DNA from: Streptomyces subrutilus
Lineage (GTDB): Bacteria > Actinomycetota > Actinomycetes > Streptomycetales > Streptomycetaceae
NCBI RefSeq assembly: GCF_008704535.1
Contig: NZ_CP023701.1
Span: forward strand, 1,798,001 to 1,862,000
DNA: 64,000 nucleotides
Reading direction: 5' to 3'
The notes under the pieces were generated by a model. That model was not told where the DNA came from and searched no databases. It saw nothing but the letters and a program-made list of their open reading frames with translations. Positions 54,111-63,346 of the stretch are shown here, piece by piece; within the stretch, counting starts at the first letter, position 1, and each line of letters begins with the position of its first letter. A program made the position numbers and the translations under genes.

Positions 54111-55460
54111 ATGACCAGCCCCACCGATCAGGTCGCCCAGCTGGCCGACCTCGCGGCGACCACCCTGCTGCGCTTCGCGACCGCCGGTTCCGTCGACGAC
54201 GGCAAGTCCACCCTGGTGGGCCGGCTGCTGCACGACTCCAAGTCGGTCCTGACCGACCAGATGGAGGCCGTCGAGGCCGTCTCCGCCCAACGCGGCCAGG
54301 ACGCCCCCGACCTCGCGCTGCTCACCGACGGCCTGCGGGCCGAGCGCGAGCAGGGCATCACCATCGACGTCGCCTACCGCTACTTCGCCACCGCCCGCCG
54401 CCGGTTCATCCTGGCCGACACCCCGGGCCACGTGCAGTACACCCGCAACATGGTCACCGGCGCCTCCACCGCCGACCTGGCCGTGGTCCTCGTCGACGCC
54501 CGCAACGGCGTCATCGAGCAGACCCGCCGGCACGCGGCCGTCGCCGCCCTGCTGCGCGTGCCGCACGTGGTCCTGGCCGTGAACAAGATGGACCTGGTCG
54601 ACTACCGCGAGTCCGTCTTCGCGGCCATCGCCGAGGAGTTCACCGCGTACGCCTCGGACCTGGGCGTACCGGAGATCACCGCGATCCCGATCTCGGCCCT
54701 GGCCGGGGACAACGTGGTGGACGCCTCCGCGCACATGGACTGGTACGGCGGGCCGACGGTGCTGGAGCACCTGGAGACCGTGCCGGTCAGCCACGACCTG
54801 ACGGCCTGCCCGGCCCGCTTCCCGGTGCAGTACGTGATCCGCCCGCAGTCCGCGGAGCACCCCGACTACCGCGGCTACGCCGGCCAGATCGCCTCGGGCG
54901 TGCTGCGCGTGGGCGAGGCCGTGACCGTGCTGCCCTCGGGCCGCACCAGCACCATCGAGGGCATCGACGCGCTCGGCGAGAGCGTCGACATCGCGTGGGC
55001 GCCGCAGTCGGTGACGGTGCGGCTCAAGGACGACATCGACATCTCGCGCGGCGACCTGATCGCGCCGTCGGCGAGCGCCCCGGCCACCACGCAGGACGTG
55101 GAGGCGACGGTCTGCCACGTGGCGGACCAGCCGCTGGCCGTCGGCGCACGGGTCCTGCTCAAGCACACGACGCGCACGGTCAAGGCGATCGTCAAGGAGA
55201 TCCCCTCGCGGCTGACCCTGGACGACCTGTCCCAGCATCCGGACCCCGGTCAGCTGGTGGCCAACGACATCGGCCGGGTCGTCGTCCGGACCGCCGAGCC
55301 GCTCGCGCTCGACGCGTACGCCGACTCGCGCCGCACCGGGTCCTTCCTGCTGATCGACCCGGCGGACGGGACGACCCTGGCGGCCGGCATGGCGGGCGAG
55401 TCCTTCGCCTCCCAGGCCGAGACCACCGTCCAGGCCGATGAGGAAGGGTGGGACTTCTAG
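54111..55460 (+). CDS. cysN: Sulfate adenylyltransferase subunit 1 (GTPase)
   Basis: A 449-residue translational-GTPase-like subunit. G1 is FATAGSVDDGKSTLVGRLLHDSK, G2/G3 are REQGITIDVAYRYF and ILADTPGHVQYTRNMVTGAS, and G4 is VNKMDLVD. There is no fused APS kinase domain; that activity is the separate cysC. The C-terminal beta-barrels follow. The gene belongs to the coupled operon beginning with sulfite reductase and is followed after about 215 bases by the ABC importer. Confidence 0.96.
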   Translation: MTSPTDQVAQLADLAATTLLRFATAGSVDDGKSTLVGRLLHDSKSVLTDQMEAVEAVSAQRGQDAPDLALLTDGLRAEREQGITIDVAYRYFATARRRFILADTPGHVQYTRNMVTGASTADLAVVLVDARNGVIEQTRRHAAVAALLRVPHVVLAVNKMDLVDYRESVFAAIAEEFTAYASDLGVPEITAIPISALAGDNVVDASAHMDWYGGPTVLEHLETVPVSHDLTACPARFPVQYVIRPQSAEHPDYRGYAGQIASGVLRVGEAVTVLPSGRTSTIEGIDALGESVDIAWAPQSVTVRLKDDIDISRGDLIAPSASAPATTQDVEATVCHVADQPLAVGARVLLKHTTRTVKAIVKEIPSRLTLDDLSQHPDPGQLVANDIGRVVVRTAEPLALDAYADSRRTGSFLLIDPADGTTLAAGMAGESFASQAETTVQADEEGWDF

Positions 55461-55463
55461 CCC

Positions 55464-55645
55464 ATGCCCTCCGACATCTACTCGACCTTCGCCAAGGAGG
55501 GCGGCCGCGTCGGCAGCGGCTCCCTCGGCAGCGGCCAGGGAGGGGTGGCGCGATGTGCGCGCTGACGTACGCGCACCGCATGCGCGCCCTCACCCCCCAC
55601 CAGACGTACCCGGTCCTGCTCCACAGACGAAGACCCGCGCCGTGA
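55464..55645 (+). other. Two tiny ORFs ahead of the sulfur-source ABC importer
   Basis: A 33-codon ORF starts at 55464 (MPSDIYSTFAKEGGRVGS...) three bases after the cysN stop. A 30-codon ORF starts at 55553 (MCALTYAHRMRALTPHQ...), with GGGAGGGG seven bases upstream, and ends at 55645. The second has a cysteine as residue 2 and could be another leader. Neither matches a family I recognise. Confidence 0.35.
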
Positions 55646-55675
55646 TTCCCCGGCGCTTCGAGAGGAAGCCCTCCC

Positions 55676-56806
55676 GTGCCTGCCACCGGTACCACCCGTA
55701 ACACCCTGCGCCGCAGCGTCGTCGCCGCTGCCGCCCTGCCGCTGCTGATCGGCGCGCTCGCCTCCTGCGGGTACGGCTCCGAGGCGAAGAAGGACGAGCC
55801 GAAGGCCGATGCGGCCGCCTCCGCCGACACCGGGAAGAAGCTCTCCGCCCCCGAAGTCCGCATCGGCTACTTCCCCAACCTCACCCACGCCACCGCACTC
55901 GTCGGCCTCCAGGAAGGCCTCATCGAGAAGGAACTCAACGGCACCAAGATCAAGCCGCAGTCCTTCAACGCCGGCCCCTCCGAAATCGAAGCCCTCAACG
56001 GCGGCTCCCTCGACATCGGCTTCATCGGCCCCTCCCCCTCCATCAACGGCTACGTCAAATCCAAGGGCACCAACCTCCGCATCATCTCCGGCTCCGCCTC
56101 CGGCGGCGTCAAGCTCGTCGTCAACCCCGACAAGATCAAAACCCTCGACGACCTCAAGGGCAAGAAAATAGCCACGCCCCAAAAGGGCAACACCCAAGAC
56201 GTCGCCTTCCTCAACTGGATCTCCGAAAAGGGCTGGAAGGTCGACCCCGAATCCGGCAAGGGCGACGTCTCCGTCGTCCGCACCGACAACAAGGTCACCC
56301 CCGACGCCTTCAAGCAGGGCTCCATCGACGGCGCCTGGGTCCCCGAACCCACCGCCTCCAAACTCGTCTCCGACGGCGGCACCGTCCTCCTCGACGAAAC
56401 CGACCTCTGGCCCGACAAGAAGTTCGTCATCACGAACATCATCGTCTCCCAGAAATTCCTCAAGGAGCACCCCGACGTCGTCGAGGCCGTCCTCAAGGGC
56501 ACCGTCAAAACCAACGAGTGGATCAACGCCAACCCCGACAAGGCCAAGGAATCCGCCAACGCCCGCCTCGCGGCCGAAGGCGGCAAGCCCCTCGAAGCCA
56601 AGGTCATCGACCCCGCCTGGAAGAGCATCCTCGTCACCGACGACCCCCTCGCCTCCACCCTCAAGACCGAATCCGAATGGGCCGTCAAGGCCAAGCTCAT
56701 CGAACAACCCGAACTCACCGGCATCTACGACCTCACCCTCCTCAACAAGGTCCTCAAGGCCGCCGGCAAGCCCGAAGTCTCCGACGCCGGCCTCGGCGCC
56801 AAGTAA
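55676..56806 (+). CDS. Aliphatic sulfonate/sulfur-source ABC transporter substrate-binding lipoprotein
   Basis: A 376-residue lipoprotein. The signal peptide ends with the lipobox LASC (Cys near residue 31). The mature part is an SsuA/TauA-like periplasmic fold: EVRIGYFPNLTHATALVGLQEG and NAGPSEIEALNGGSLDIGFIGPSPSING. The GTG start has GAGAGGAA seven bases upstream. From about codon 55 the gene uses CTC for nearly all leucines and many GAA/AAA codons, unlike its neighbours. It likely captures sulfonates, sulfate esters or similar compounds; the exact ligand cannot be told. Confidence 0.9.
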   Translation: MPATGTTRNTLRRSVVAAAALPLLIGALASCGYGSEAKKDEPKADAAASADTGKKLSAPEVRIGYFPNLTHATALVGLQEGLIEKELNGTKIKPQSFNAGPSEIEALNGGSLDIGFIGPSPSINGYVKSKGTNLRIISGSASGGVKLVVNPDKIKTLDDLKGKKIATPQKGNTQDVAFLNWISEKGWKVDPESGKGDVSVVRTDNKVTPDAFKQGSIDGAWVPEPTASKLVSDGGTVLLDETDLWPDKKFVITNIIVSQKFLKEHPDVVEAVLKGTVKTNEWINANPDKAKESANARLAAEGGKPLEAKVIDPAWKSILVTDDPLASTLKTESEWAVKAKLIEQPELTGIYDLTLLNKVLKAAGKPEVSDAGLGAK

Positions 56807-56838
56807 CCCGTACCCAGCCATCCCAGGAGGTGACGACC

Positions 56839-57636
56839 ATGGCCACCACGCTTGCCAAGGCTGCCGAGGGCTCCGCCACGGAGCAGCACGACCACGCCGC
56901 CCGCATCGAGCACGTCTCGAAGTCCTTCTCCGGTCCGGCCGGATCGCAGCTCGTCCTGGACGACATCAGCCTCGATGTCGCCCCGGGAGAGTTCGTCACC
57001 ATCCTGGGTGCCTCGGGGTGTGGCAAGTCCACCCTGCTGAACCTGGTGGCGGGCCTGGACAAGCCGTCGGCGGGGTCCATCGCGACCCCCGGCGGCCGTC
57101 CCGCGCTGATGTTCCAGGAACACGCCCTGTTCCCGTGGCTGACCGCGGGCAAGAACATCGAACTCGCCCTGCGGCTGCGCGGGGTGGCGAAGGCGGACCG
57201 CAGGCCGGAGGCGGAGCGGCTGCTGGAGCTGGTCCGGCTCGGCGGCGCGTACGGCAAGCGCGTGCACGAGCTGTCGGGCGGCATGCGCCAGCGCGTGGCG
57301 CTCGCCCGGGCGCTGGCCCAGGACAGCCAGCTGCTGCTGATGGACGAGCCGTTCGCGGCCCTCGACGCCATCACCCGCGACGTGCTGCACGGCGAGCTCA
57401 CCCGCATCTGGGCCGAGACGAACCTGTCCGTCCTCTTCGTGACGCACAACGTGCGCGAGGCCGTCCGCCTCGCGCAGCGCGTGGTCCTGCTCTCCTCGCG
57501 GCCCGGCCGGGTCGCGAAGGAATGGACCGTGGGCATCCCGCAGCCGCGCCGCATCGAGGACGCGGACGTCGCGGAGCTGTCCCTTGAGATCACCGAACAC
57601 CTGCGTGGGGAGATCCGCCGCCATGGCCAGCACTGA
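56839..57636 (+). CDS. ABC transporter ATP-binding protein (SsuB-like)
   Basis: A 265-residue ATPase. Walker A is LGASGCGKSTLL, the Q-loop is MFQEHALFPWLTAGKNI, the signature is LSGGMRQRVALARAL, Walker B is LLLMDEPFAALD and the H-loop is FVTHNVREAV. These match the nitrate/sulfonate/taurine group. AGGAGGTGACGACC precedes the ATG at 56839. The end overlaps the permease gene by 14 bases. Confidence 0.94.
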   Translation: MATTLAKAAEGSATEQHDHAARIEHVSKSFSGPAGSQLVLDDISLDVAPGEFVTILGASGCGKSTLLNLVAGLDKPSAGSIATPGGRPALMFQEHALFPWLTAGKNIELALRLRGVAKADRRPEAERLLELVRLGGAYGKRVHELSGGMRQRVALARALAQDSQLLLMDEPFAALDAITRDVLHGELTRIWAETNLSVLFVTHNVREAVRLAQRVVLLSSRPGRVAKEWTVGIPQPRRIEDADVAELSLEITEHLRGEIRRHGQH

Positions 57637-58528
57637 CACCACCCCCCCGAAGGTCGCGGCCCCGGGCAAGGGCGACGACCTGGCCGGCCTGGAGGCGGGC
57701 CTCGACGCGCTGGACACCGTCGAGACCCACCGCACCCCGGTCCGCGAGGTCTTCGTCAAGAAGGTCCTCCCCCCGCTCCTCGCCGTCGGCCTGGTCCTCC
57801 TTGTCTGGCAGGTCCTCGTCGCGGCGAAGGTCACCGACGAGACCAAGCTCCCGGCCCCTTCCGCTGTGTGGGACAGCCTGTCCGACATGTGGATCAAGGG
57901 GACGCTGCTGGAGGTCATCTGGACCAGCGTCTCGCGCGGTCTGCTCGGCTTCCTGCTGGCCCTGGCCATCGGCACCCCGCTCGGCCTGCTCGTCGCCCGG
58001 GTGAAGTTCGTCCGCGCCGCCATCGGGCCGATCCTGCAGGGCCTGCAGTCCCTGCCGTCGGTCGCGTGGGTGCCGCCGGCCGTGCTGTGGTTCGGTCTCA
58101 ACGACGCCATGATGTACACCGTGATCCTGCTCGGCGCGGTGCCGTCCATCGCCAACGGCCTGGTCTCGGGCATCGACCAGGTGCCGCCGCTGTTCCTGCG
58201 GGCCGGGCGCACGCTGGGCGCGACCGGGCTGCGCGGGGCCCGGCACATCGTGATGCCGGCCGCGCTCCCCGGCTACCTGGCCGGCCTCAAGCAGGGCTGG
58301 GCCTTCTCCTGGCGCTCGCTGATGGCCGCCGAGATCATCGCCTCCTCGCCCGACCTCGGCCTGGGGCTGGGCCAGCTGCTGGAGAACGGCCGCAACAACA
58401 TCGACCTGCCCGGCGTGTTCCTCGCGATCCTGCTGATCCTGGTGGTCGGCATCGCCATCGACCTGCTGATCTTCAGCCCGGTCGAGCGGTGGGTGCTGCG
58501 CAGCCGCGGCCTGCTGGTGAAGAGCTGA
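57623..58528 (+). CDS. ABC transporter permease (SsuC-like)
   Basis: A 301-residue inner-membrane component with six transmembrane segments. The cytoplasmic EAA-type loop ATGLRGARHIVMPAALPGYLAGLKQG is the site that docks to the ATPase. VAWVPPAVLWFGLNDAMMYTVILLGAVPSIANG is typical of the SsuC/TauC family. It is overlapped by the ATPase gene and followed six bases later by the chelatase gene. Confidence 0.94.
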   Translation: MASTDTTPPKVAAPGKGDDLAGLEAGLDALDTVETHRTPVREVFVKKVLPPLLAVGLVLLVWQVLVAAKVTDETKLPAPSAVWDSLSDMWIKGTLLEVIWTSVSRGLLGFLLALAIGTPLGLLVARVKFVRAAIGPILQGLQSLPSVAWVPPAVLWFGLNDAMMYTVILLGAVPSIANGLVSGIDQVPPLFLRAGRTLGATGLRGARHIVMPAALPGYLAGLKQGWAFSWRSLMAAEIIASSPDLGLGLGQLLENGRNNIDLPGVFLAILLILVVGIAIDLLIFSPVERWVLRSRGLLVKS

Positions 58529-58533
58529 TTCCC

Positions 58534-59295
58534 GTGTCCGGCGCACCGGTCCTCCTGGTCATCGCCCACGGCAGCCGCGACCCGCGGCACGCGGCGACCG
58601 TGCACGCCCTGGCCCGGCGGGCGCGGGCGCTGCGGCCCGGGCTGCGGGTGGAGACGGCCTTCCTGGACTTCGACGCCCCGCGGGTCGAGCAGGCCCTGTC
58701 CGCCCTGTACGCCTCCGGGGTGCGGGAGGTCGTGGCGCTGCCGCTGCTGCTGACCCGGGCCTTCCACGCGAAGGCGGACGTCCCGGCGGTCCTGTCGGAG
58801 TCGGTGTCCCGCCTCCCGGGCCTGTCGGTGCGGATGGCCGAGGTCCTCGGCCCGTCCCCGCTGCTCGTCTCGGCCCTCGAACGCCGGCTCGCCGAAGCCG
58901 GCCTCGCCCCGGCGGACCGCGCCACCACCGCGGTGGTGCTCGCGTCCGCCGGATCCTCCGACCCGGAGGCGATCGCAGTGATCGCTGAAACCGCGCGGGA
59001 GTGGCGGCACACCGGTTGGTGCGCCGTGCGTCCTGCGTTCGCCTCCGCCGCACTGCCCCGTACCCAGGACGCCGTACGGGAGCTGCGCGCCGAGGGCCAC
59101 CGCCGGGTGGTGGTGGCCCCGTACGTCATCGCCCCGGGCCGCCTCCCCGACCGCATCGCGGCCGGGGCCGCGGAGGCCGGCGCGGACCTGGTCGCGGGCG
59201 TCCTGGGCGCGGCCCCGGAACTGGCCCGCCTGCTGCTGCTGCGCTACGACGCGGCGACCGCCGCCCCGGCCCGCCTCCCGGCCCTGACGGCCTGA
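58534..59295 (+). CDS. Sirohydrochlorin chelatase
   Basis: A 253-residue chelatase of the CbiX/SirB family. The N-terminal half has LLVIAHGSRDPRHAATVHALARR with the metal-site histidine, and ALPLLLTRAFHAKADVP with the second one. The C-terminal half repeats the fold more weakly (VVVAPYVIAPGRLPDRI). It is placed at the end of the sulfur operon, so insertion of iron to give siroheme for the sulfite reductase is the natural role; cobalt insertion for an anaerobic cobalamin route is not expected because the window encodes the aerobic pathway. Start: GTG at 58534. Confidence 0.9.
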   Translation: MSGAPVLLVIAHGSRDPRHAATVHALARRARALRPGLRVETAFLDFDAPRVEQALSALYASGVREVVALPLLLTRAFHAKADVPAVLSESVSRLPGLSVRMAEVLGPSPLLVSALERRLAEAGLAPADRATTAVVLASAGSSDPEAIAVIAETAREWRHTGWCAVRPAFASAALPRTQDAVRELRAEGHRRVVVAPYVIAPGRLPDRIAAGAAEAGADLVAGVLGAAPELARLLLLRYDAATAAPARLPALTA

Positions 59296-59338
59296 CGGGC
59301 AGACCGGCCGCCGGGCCGCGGCGGGCGGTGCGGGCGCG

Positions 59339-60340
59339 CTACGCGCGGGCCGCGGCCTCGTCCGCGAGCGCGGTGAGGTCGGCGATCGCCATCGCGCCCG
59401 GCGGCAGGCCCTCGCGCGCGAAGATGTTGGCCGCGTGCCGCAGCACGTCGTTGACCGGGGTGGGCACCCCGTGCAGCCGGCCCAGCAGGCACACCTCCCC
59501 GTTGAGGTAGTCCGCCTCCACCGAGCCGGTCCCCCTGGCCAGGCTCTGCCACGACGATCCGCCCCGCACCCCGGCCGGCTGGTCCACCTTGCCGTCGCGG
59601 GCCACGGACTGCTCGGCGTCGGACGCGTACGGGATGCCGCCGGCCAGGAGGACCGCCTTCGCCTCGCGGACGGCCCGCAGCAGCAGCGCCGCCTTGGCCG
59701 GGTCGGGTTCGGGGCCGGTCGTCGCCTGGATCGCGTTGCCGAGGTTGCCCAGCAGCTTCGCGTACTTCCACCGCATCACGTCCTCGACCACCGGCGCGTC
59801 GAAGCCTGCCTTGGCTAGGTCGGCGGCGATCGTCCGGGCCGTGGCGTCCGCGCCGCCCGCGGCGCGTCCCAGGTGCAGGATGCCGGTGCGCGGTGCGCAC
59901 AGCGCCGAGACCACGCCCGGCTCCAGGAAGGTGGAGGGCAGCCACACGCACACGCCGTACACCCGTGCGAAGCGGCGCAGGGCCAGTCGTTCGCTCTCCA
60001 CGCCGTTCTGCGCGCAGAGCACCGGCAGCCGCTGGGCGGCCGTGCCCCCGCCCGCGACCTCCGCGTCGCCCCACGCGTCGAGGGCGGCGATGGCGTCCTG
60101 GGTCTTGACGGCGAGCAGCAGCACGTCGTCGGGCCGCAGTGCGCCGAGCCCGGCGGGTCCGTCGGCGACGGGCAGCCGGTGCACCCGGGTCCCGTCGGCC
60201 GTGGTGAGCCGCAGTCCGTCCGTCCGGAGGGCCTCCGCGTGGGCGCCGCGCGCGACGAGGACGACCTCGCTGCCCGCCTCCGCGAGCCGTCCGCCGATGG
60301 TGGCGCCTACCGCGCCCGCGCCGATGATGATGTAACGCAT
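59339..60340 (-). CDS. 2-dehydropantoate 2-reductase (ketopantoate reductase) family
   Basis: A 333-residue NADPH-dependent reductase. The Rossmann motif is MRYIIIGAGAVGATIGGRL at the start, followed by LLLAVKTQDA and CAQNGVESE. The second domain has the catalytic lysine in DVMRWKYAKLLGNLGNA and NGEVCLLGRLHGVPTPVND. Ketopantoate reductase makes pantoate for coenzyme A, but actinomycetes have several paralogues with other substrates. It is convergent with the chelatase gene. Confidence 0.88.
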   Translation of the reverse strand: MRYIIIGAGAVGATIGGRLAEAGSEVVLVARGAHAEALRTDGLRLTTADGTRVHRLPVADGPAGLGALRPDDVLLLAVKTQDAIAALDAWGDAEVAGGGTAAQRLPVLCAQNGVESERLALRRFARVYGVCVWLPSTFLEPGVVSALCAPRTGILHLGRAAGGADATARTIAADLAKAGFDAPVVEDVMRWKYAKLLGNLGNAIQATTGPEPDPAKAALLLRAVREAKAVLLAGGIPYASDAEQSVARDGKVDQPAGVRGGSSWQSLARGTGSVEADYLNGEVCLLGRLHGVPTPVNDVLRHAANIFAREGLPPGAMAIADLTALADEAAARA

Positions 60341-60429
60341 GCCCCGAGCCTGGCACACCGCCGCCCCCGCCGGGGCCGCGGGGCCGCGCGGACCGGAGTG
60401 CGGCCGGGGCGCGGTCGGGGCGCGGTCCG

Positions 60430-60987
60430 TCAGTCGCGGGTCAGTCCGGCCAGCTTCACGACGGTGTTCCAGTTGCGGGTGGTGACGTCGAGGCCCTTGA
60501 CGACGGCGGGCCGCGCCAGGGCCTCGCCCAGCCGGGAACGGCCCAGCCCGTCCGGGGCGTAGAGGTAGACGACGCGGTCGCCGACCCGGTACTCCTCCGG
60601 GAGGTACGCGGCCGCGTCGAGGGCGGCGAAGCGCTCGGGGCCCGGCTGCGCGGAGAAGAAGGTGGCGTGGAGCTGCTTCCCCTCCAGTTCGGCGGCCGGG
60701 AAGGGGCAGGCCGCGACGACGGCGGCCAGGTGGGCGCCGCCCAGCACCAGGCACGGCACCCGGAAGCCGAAGTGCGCCTCGATGGCGGCCTCCAGCTCCC
60801 GGGCGAGCCCGGCCGGGTGCTGCCGGGCGCTGTCGAACACCGCGTTCCCGCTCTGCAGGTACGTCCGCACGTCCCCGTGGCCGAGCCCTTCCAGGACGGT
60901 GCGCAGCTCCGCCATGGGCACCTTCTTGTGCCCGCCGACGTTGATGCCGCGCAGCAGCGCCGCGTACGTCTTCCCGGTCGTCGTCAT
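60430..60987 (-). CDS. DUF1697 family protein
   Basis: A 185-residue cytosolic protein. The family signature is ALLRGINVGGHKKVPMAELRTVLEGLG near the N-terminus, followed by TYLQSGNAVFDS; the C-terminus has TTRNWNTVVKLAGL. Function unknown. It lies nine bases after the glycosyltransferase gene and is probably in one transcript with it. Confidence 0.92.
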   Translation of the reverse strand: MTTTGKTYAALLRGINVGGHKKVPMAELRTVLEGLGHGDVRTYLQSGNAVFDSARQHPAGLARELEAAIEAHFGFRVPCLVLGGAHLAAVVAACPFPAAELEGKQLHATFFSAQPGPERFAALDAAAYLPEEYRVGDRVVYLYAPDGLGRSRLGEALARPAVVKGLDVTTRNWNTVVKLAGLTRD

Positions 60988-60996
60988 GGGCGCACC

Positions 60997-62211
60997 CTAG
61001 GCGGTCGGTGTGACGAGTTCCGCCTCGATGAGGTCGGCGGCCCGCGCCGTGCCGCCTTCGGCGGCCGTCTCGTCCCTGAGTGCGGCGGCGCGGGCGGCGA
61101 CCTCGGGGTCGGCGAGCAGTCCGAGCACCGCGGCGCGCAGGGTCGCGGCGTCGGCCCGGTCCATGGGGACGTGCCGGGCCACGCCGAGGGAGGCCAGGAC
61201 GTCGGCGTTGCCGAACTGGTCCACGGCCTGCGGGACGGCGACCATCGGGGTGGCGGTGGCGAGCCCCTCCTGGCAACCGCCGGCGCCCGCGTGGGTGATG
61301 AAGGCGTCGGCCCGGCGCAGGATGTCCAGCTGGGGGACCCAGCGGTGGACCTCGACGTTGGCGGGGAGCTCGCCCAGGTCGGCCAGGTCGGTGAACTTTC
61401 CGATCTGCAGCACGACGTGCCAGTCGGGCAGGTCGCCGAAGGCCTCGGCGCAGGCCCGGTAGAAGGCGGGCTGCTTGGTGAAGGAGGACCCGAGCGAGAC
61501 CAGCAGGAGCTTCTTGCCCTCGGCCCGCGCCGGGCGCGGCCAGGTGCCCTGGGTGGCGGCGCGGTCGCCCTGGCAGGCGCCGACGAAGGTGTAGGCGGAC
61601 GGGTCGACCCGGTCGGCGTTCGGCTGGAGCGCGCGCGGGATGAGCACGATGCTGCGGCGCGGGCGGCCCTGGAAGCGGTCCACGTCGCCGGGGTACCCGT
61701 GTGCGGCGAGCCACGCGGCGAACCTGGCGTAGTAGGCCCGTCCGCGCTCGGAGGCCTTCAGCTCGGCGAACAGGGGCTCGGCCACCTCTTCCTCGTACCC
61801 CTCCCACGCGACGATGTTCGGGGAGAGCGAGACGGCGGGGACGCCCCAGCGGTGGGCCAGCACGGGCGCCGGGTAGCTGGTGATGTCGTGCAGGACGAGG
61901 TCCGGCTCGTCGCCCTCGAAGGCCGCGGCGAGCTGCGGGAGCGCCTGCACGGCGTCGGCGAGGAAGGGCTCGATGTTGTCGATGAGTTCGGTGCCCCAGG
62001 CCTCGGGATCGTCGTCGGTGGGCAGCGTGGACGTCCAGAGGACGGGGGTGGCCCCGGTCTCCGCGACCTTCTCGGCGAAGGAGGCGGGGACGGCGTAGCT
62101 GACGCGGTGGCCCCGGGCGACGAGTTCCCGGATCACTTCGATGCTCGGGTTCACGTGCCCGTGGGCGGCGATGGAGAACATGGCGATGTGGGCGGGCTCG
62201 GCTGAGGTCAT
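60997..62211 (-). CDS. Macrolide-type UDP-glycosyltransferase (MGT/OleD-like)
   Basis: A 404-residue GT-B fold enzyme. The N-terminus [23 protein letters not shown] carries the acceptor-activating histidine. The C-terminal nucleotide-sugar site is [49 protein letters not shown]. The closest families glycosylate macrolides or flavonoids and can give self-protection or intrinsic resistance. A TetR-type palindrome lies 13 bases before the start codon. Confidence 0.92.
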   Translation of the reverse strand: MTSAEPAHIAMFSIAAHGHVNPSIEVIRELVARGHRVSYAVPASFAEKVAETGATPVLWTSTLPTDDDPEAWGTELIDNIEPFLADAVQALPQLAAAFEGDEPDLVLHDITSYPAPVLAHRWGVPAVSLSPNIVAWEGYEEEVAEPLFAELKASERGRAYYARFAAWLAAHGYPGDVDRFQGRPRRSIVLIPRALQPNADRVDPSAYTFVGACQGDRAATQGTWPRPARAEGKKLLLVSLGSSFTKQPAFYRACAEAFGDLPDWHVVLQIGKFTDLADLGELPANVEVHRWVPQLDILRRADAFITHAGAGGCQEGLATATPMVAVPQAVDQFGNADVLASLGVARHVPMDRADAATLRAAVLGLLADPEVAARAAALRDETAAEGGTARAADLIEAELVTPTA

Positions 62212-62223
62212 GGTCCGACCCTA

Positions 62224-62242
62224 ACGAGACGATACGTCTCGT
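62224..62242. promoter_or_regulatory. TetR-type operator ahead of the glycosyltransferase
   Basis: ACGAGACG-ATA-CGTCTCGT is a perfect 8-3-8 palindrome 13 bases upstream of the glycosyltransferase start. It has the form of TetR-family operators, but no TetR gene is adjacent. Confidence 0.7.
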
Positions 62243-62424
62243 GCAACCAGTATGCCTGCGGCCGACCCCTGGGGCCGTGCCCCGCGCCACCGGCCGGGGG
62301 CGGCGGCGTCGAGGCGGCGGACACCGGGATGCGAGACTTGGCGGATTCACGACGGTGCGGCGCGGCCGTGCCCTCCCGGCCGGGTCCGGCCCGAGGGGCA
62401 CGGCCCGGGAACGAGACGGACGGC

Positions 62425-63276
62425 ATGGACGAGGCGCAGGCCAGGGACGTACTGACGGCGGCGGGTCTGACGGAGCCGCCCACCCTCCTGGCGTTCGGCG
62501 AGAACGCCGTCTTCGGCGTCGGCGACCTGGTGGTCAAGGTGGGCCGGGAGGCGGCGCTGCTGGAGCGCGCCGAGCGGGAGCTCGCGGTGGCGCGGTGGTT
62601 CGCCGCGTCGGGGGTGCCCGCCGTGCGCTCCGCCGAACCCGCGCCCCGGCTGGTGGACGGGCATCCGCTGACGCTGTGGCACCGGCTGCCGGAGGCCGTC
62701 CGTCCCCCGGCGCCCGCGGACCTGGCCGCCCTGCTGCGGGCCGTCCACGCCCTGCCCGCACCGCCCTTCGCCCTGCCCGCACGGGACCTGCTGGGCGGGG
62801 TCGAGCGCTGGCTGCGGCTGGCCGGGGACGCCGTCGACCCGGCGGACGCGGCGTACCTGCGGGACCGGCGCGACGCGTACGCGGGCGAGGTCGCCGCCCT
62901 GACCCCGCGTCTGGCCCCCGGCACGATCCACGGGGACGCCCTGCCCCGCAACGTGCACGTGGGCCCGGACGGGCCGGTCCTGGTCGACCTGGAGACCGTC
63001 TCGGCGGACCTGCGCGAACACGACCTGGTGGTGATGGCCCTCTCCCGCGACCGGTACGGGCTGCCCGCCGGCGCGTACGAGGAGTTCGTCTCGGCGTACG
63101 GGTGGGACGTCCGCGCGTGGGAGGGCTGCGCCGTGCTGCGCGGGGCCCGCGAGACGGCCAGCTGCGCGTGGGTGTCGCAGCACGCCGGCACCAACCCCGC
63201 GGCCCTGGCCGAGTTCCGCCGCCGGGTGGCCTCGCTGCGCGACGGCGACCGCGAAGCGCGCTGGCACGCCTTCTAG
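62425..63276 (+). CDS. Aminoglycoside phosphotransferase-like kinase
   Basis: A 283-residue protein of the APH/choline kinase superfamily. The nucleotide-binding N-lobe has AFGENAVFGVGDLVVKVGRE. The catalytic loop is GTIHGDALPRNVHVGPDGPVLVDLETVS with HGD and the downstream Asn, and the metal-binding Asp in VDLE. The substrate may be an aminoglycoside, another antibiotic or a metabolite. The ATG at 62425 is preferred because the fold begins there. It is divergent from the glycosyltransferase gene. Confidence 0.85.
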   Translation: MDEAQARDVLTAAGLTEPPTLLAFGENAVFGVGDLVVKVGREAALLERAERELAVARWFAASGVPAVRSAEPAPRLVDGHPLTLWHRLPEAVRPPAPADLAALLRAVHALPAPPFALPARDLLGGVERWLRLAGDAVDPADAAYLRDRRDAYAGEVAALTPRLAPGTIHGDALPRNVHVGPDGPVLVDLETVSADLREHDLVVMALSRDRYGLPAGAYEEFVSAYGWDVRAWEGCAVLRGARETASCAWVSQHAGTNPAALAEFRRRVASLRDGDREARWHAF

Positions 63277-63346
63277 TCGGCCGGTGCGCGCGGCGCCGGG
63301 CCGGGCGCGGGCGCGCCGGGACGGGCGGCCCGGCAGAAGCGGCGGC

